A DNA stretch of 64,000 nt, taken from Chondrilla cf. caribensis. Taxonomy: Eukaryota > Porifera > Demospongiae > Chondrillida > Chondrillidae. The stretch lies in assembly GCA_964020155.1 (NCBI GenBank), contig OZ026562.1, forward strand, positions 243,501-307,500, in the 5' to 3' direction. A model generated the notes under the pieces. The model was not told the origin of the DNA, made no database searches, and worked only from the letters and a program-made list of their open reading frames with translations. Below are positions 61,756 to 64,000 of the stretch, in pieces; within the stretch, counting starts at the first letter, position 1; every line of letters begins with the position of its first letter. The translations under genes were made by a program, and so were the position numbers.

Positions 61756-63822
61756 TCATTCTTCAACTGCTCCAGGTAACGACATCTTGGTTCCTGTTCT
61801 GGTCGGTTTTGGTTTTAAACTAGATTTGGTACTGGAAGAGGTCCCAGGACGTGAAATTGACTGTGATGGTATGCTAGCTTTTCTAATGGGAGAGGTAGCG
61901 CTGTTTTCACGCCCTAGCAACCACCAGGTCAGCATAGTACCCTTTCCCTGGACAAGAGGGGTACAATAGGTAACCACGGCAACTGCTACAGAATGCTTCA
62001 TGTCACATGACATACTTTAATTTGTATGGATCCTCTGCACTCCAACTGGAATCCGCCGATCTTCTTCAACAGCTGAGCAGTGGCATCACTAGCTTGTACT
62101 TTCATTGCTGTTGAATGAGGCAATAAGAACGTTGATGACATGACGTAAATGTATCCACATGACACACACCCTCAAACACCCATGTAACCCACACACAACA
62201 CACACTAACACACCTCACACCCCCACACATACTTCCAACACACCTCACCCCCCACACACCTCCCACCCCACACATACCTCCCACCTCCCACACACCTCAC
62301 ACCCCACACACACCTCACACCCACACATACCTCCCACCTCTCACACACCTCACACCCCACACACACCTCACCCCCCACACACTGTACCTTCACTAGTGCT
62401 CTCCATCCTGGATGCTGTGTTGACAGTGTCTCCGAACAGACAATACCGAGGCATTTTCATTCCTACAACTCCCGCTACAACTGGACCAGAATGTACCCCA
62501 CACCTGATTTGTAAGGTTTCCTCTGTTCTGTGGGGAATTTTGAACTTTTGACTGGAGGAGATCATGTCAATGGCCATATTGGCGATCTCTGATGCGTGAA
62601 GGAGACCATTCTCGCGAGGCACTCCTGACACAACCATGTCTACAGCGGAATGAGGACAGGAATGAGGGGAGAAGGTAGAGAGTAGGATGATGTGAGTTGT
62701 GGTGAGACACAGGGGACAGTTGTGGATAGAAGATCAGAAGAGTGAGTAGTGGAGTGGGGAGTGTGCTAAGTGTGGGTGGAGTGAGTAGTGAGGTGGAAAT
62801 GTGTGCCAAGTGTGGGTGGAGTTAGTAGTGAGGATGAGATGTGTGCCAAGTGTGGGTGGAGTGAGTAGTGAGGTGGAGAAGTGTGCCAAGTGTGGGTTGA
62901 GTGAGTAGTGTAAGATGTGTGCTAAGTGTGGAAGAGTGGAACAACGTGAGCGGTGAAGTGAGGAGGTGTGTGCAATGATCGGGTGCAATGTCTTCATACG
63001 TATGTGACCAACTCACAGGCATCTCCTATAGTTTCCACCTTATAAACATCGTATGTGTCAGTGATGGTGTCAAAGGTGGTGTAGAGCTCATTGAGCAGTT
63101 TGACAATCTGCAGCGGAGTGCTGGTACCCGCCAGTGAGGTGAATCCAACAATGTCACTGAATGCAAATGATGGGAGAACACTCTATACACAACATACACA
63201 TACCATACTGTATAGTACAATACAACAGTATAGTCTTGTATCACAAGGCCTCGTCCCTTCTACCGCTACCCCCACTATTGGGTGCCATTCAACACCAAAC
63301 TGTATTTTCTCTGTAAGAGAAGTAGGTCTGGTGAAGCGAGATTAATACGGGACTACAATTCATCTTAGCCTGTAGTGAGGAGCACAGATGAACAGGATGC
63401 TTGCAGGATTACCTGAAGAATATCGTTGCGCACTGAAACGACTGAGCAGTGGCTGCTTTGCCCTGTCTGAGGTGACCTGCTACCTCCTTAGGTAACATGC
63501 CTGCAACACAGGAAGGATATTGCGTAATATGGGAGCCAATTGCACAACATAGGAGAATGATTGAATAATACAGGAAGGAAATTGCTCAACACAGGAAGTG
63601 ACTTGCATAATTGTACAAGAGAATTGTGCAACACATGAAGTGACTTGCTGAACACATACTATGTAGCAAGGCATCAGTTTTCTTTTGTTCAGCTATCAAA
63701 TCCTGCGTCCTCTCAGCGACAAGAACTTCAAGGTGCTTGGAATACTTCTCCATCTGAGCCAAGAAAACCACGAGAACCAGAAGATAAGTAAAGAAAATAC
63801 ATGTACAAGTACAGGCATTCAG

Positions 63823-63864
<42 letters not shown>

Positions 63865-63865
63865 A

Positions 63866-63919
<54 letters not shown>

Positions 63920-64000
63920 ACACACCACACACACACACACCACACACACACACCATGGTCATCATCATATCCACTGGACTCTCTTTATTAGGATTCATAG
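61756..64000 (-). CDS. Receptor-type guanylate cyclase, C-terminal part (5' end outside window)
   Basis: Makes cGMP from GTP. Exons in order: 63954 to the right edge, 63660-63753, 63413-63500, 63017-63156, 62388-62639, 62016-62107, 61756-61947; phases join. Visible: the coiled-coil signalling helix ([38 protein letters not shown]), then the cyclase domain with metal aspartates in [10 protein letters not shown] and VETIGDAYMVVSG, guanine-specifying residues Glu (VETIGDA) and Cys ([17 protein letters not shown]), and [11 protein letters not shown]. It ends [14 protein letters not shown] plus a Ser/Thr-rich basic tail of about 50 residues. The coiled coil before the cyclase domain is that of membrane receptor cyclases and some soluble relatives; kinase-like and membrane regions would lie beyond 64000. 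The first visible intron starts in a (TG)n tract. Confidence 0.93.
62160..62385. repeat. CACACC-rich low-complexity tract
   Basis: Imperfect repeats of CACACCTCCCACC/CTCACACCCCACA in a guanylate cyclase intron; on the gene's sense strand it reads as G/T-rich GGTGTG. Confidence 0.85.
62735..62940. repeat. About 38-bp minisatellite
   Basis: Unit contains GTGTGCCAAGTGTGGGTGGA followed by GTGAGTAGTGAGGTGG; about five copies in a guanylate cyclase intron. Confidence 0.88.
63827..63953. repeat. (CA)n, (TG)n in cyclase sense, starting at a splice donor
   Basis: CA run with CACCACA interruptions; its right end is the GT of the donor following the exon at 63954. Confidence 0.93.

Overview
The window looks like nuclear DNA of an early-branching animal, most likely a sponge; that assignment is inference. 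The genes are eukaryotic, with many short introns (often 70-300 bp) bounded by GT/AG, compact spacing, and a metazoan repertoire: a caspase, a class C (mGluR-like) GPCR, a receptor-type guanylate cyclase, a ZnT7-like and ZIP zinc transporters, and a tubulin polyglutamylase. Introns and spacers are crowded with (TG)n tracts, minisatellites and small inverted-repeat transposons. Exon models were built by hand from reading frame, splice consensus and family similarity. Splice phases sum correctly across every multi-exon gene except one ambiguous donor in MED8 and one uncertain donor in the second membrane-protein gene.

Layout, left half: a TTLL polyglutamylase runs off the left edge (-, 1-3763) and is divergent from a caspase (+, 4230-5549). 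MED8 (+, 5996-8503) converges on an unrecognised proline-rich protein (-, 8766-9986). Mitochondrial NAD kinase NADK2 (-, 11057-13521) is divergent from SLC30A7/ZnT7 (+, 14295-16907), which converges on an intronless mGluR-like receptor (-, 17403-20222). A spacer with a perfect 47-bp inverted repeat precedes a two-EH-domain endocytic adaptor (+, 23607-29962). Two tandem genes for unfamiliar type I membrane proteins follow (+, 30401-34657); the first carries RGDSP just after its signal peptide.

Right half: CTU1 (-, 35034-36868) and a ZIP transporter (+, 37072-38558) form a head-to-head pair that has been triplicated. All three ZIP genes remain open, while the two extra CTU1 copies are broken (39262-39640 and 44408-45232). 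A composite repeat sits between and after the copies, and copy c is interrupted by a 1.7-kb insertion carrying an intact ORF1-type retrotransposon gene without ORF2. From about 48.4 to 61.5 kb there are no genes, only satellite: families A (about 187 bp, partly in a 748-bp higher-order repeat), B (161 bp) and C (about 360 bp). A and B are inverted homologues of each other, and all three seem to derive from the composite repeat. The window ends in the 3' half of a guanylate cyclase (-, 61756 to the right edge).

Functional links are loose: three genes touch zinc, and three of the gene starts share short divergent promoters. The most unusual features are (TG)n tracts that begin at the GT of 5' splice sites in seven introns, tandem amplification of the CTU1 exon 1 splice donor, decay of CTU1 beside retained ZIP copies, the ORF1-only element, and the satellite derived from a transposon-like unit.
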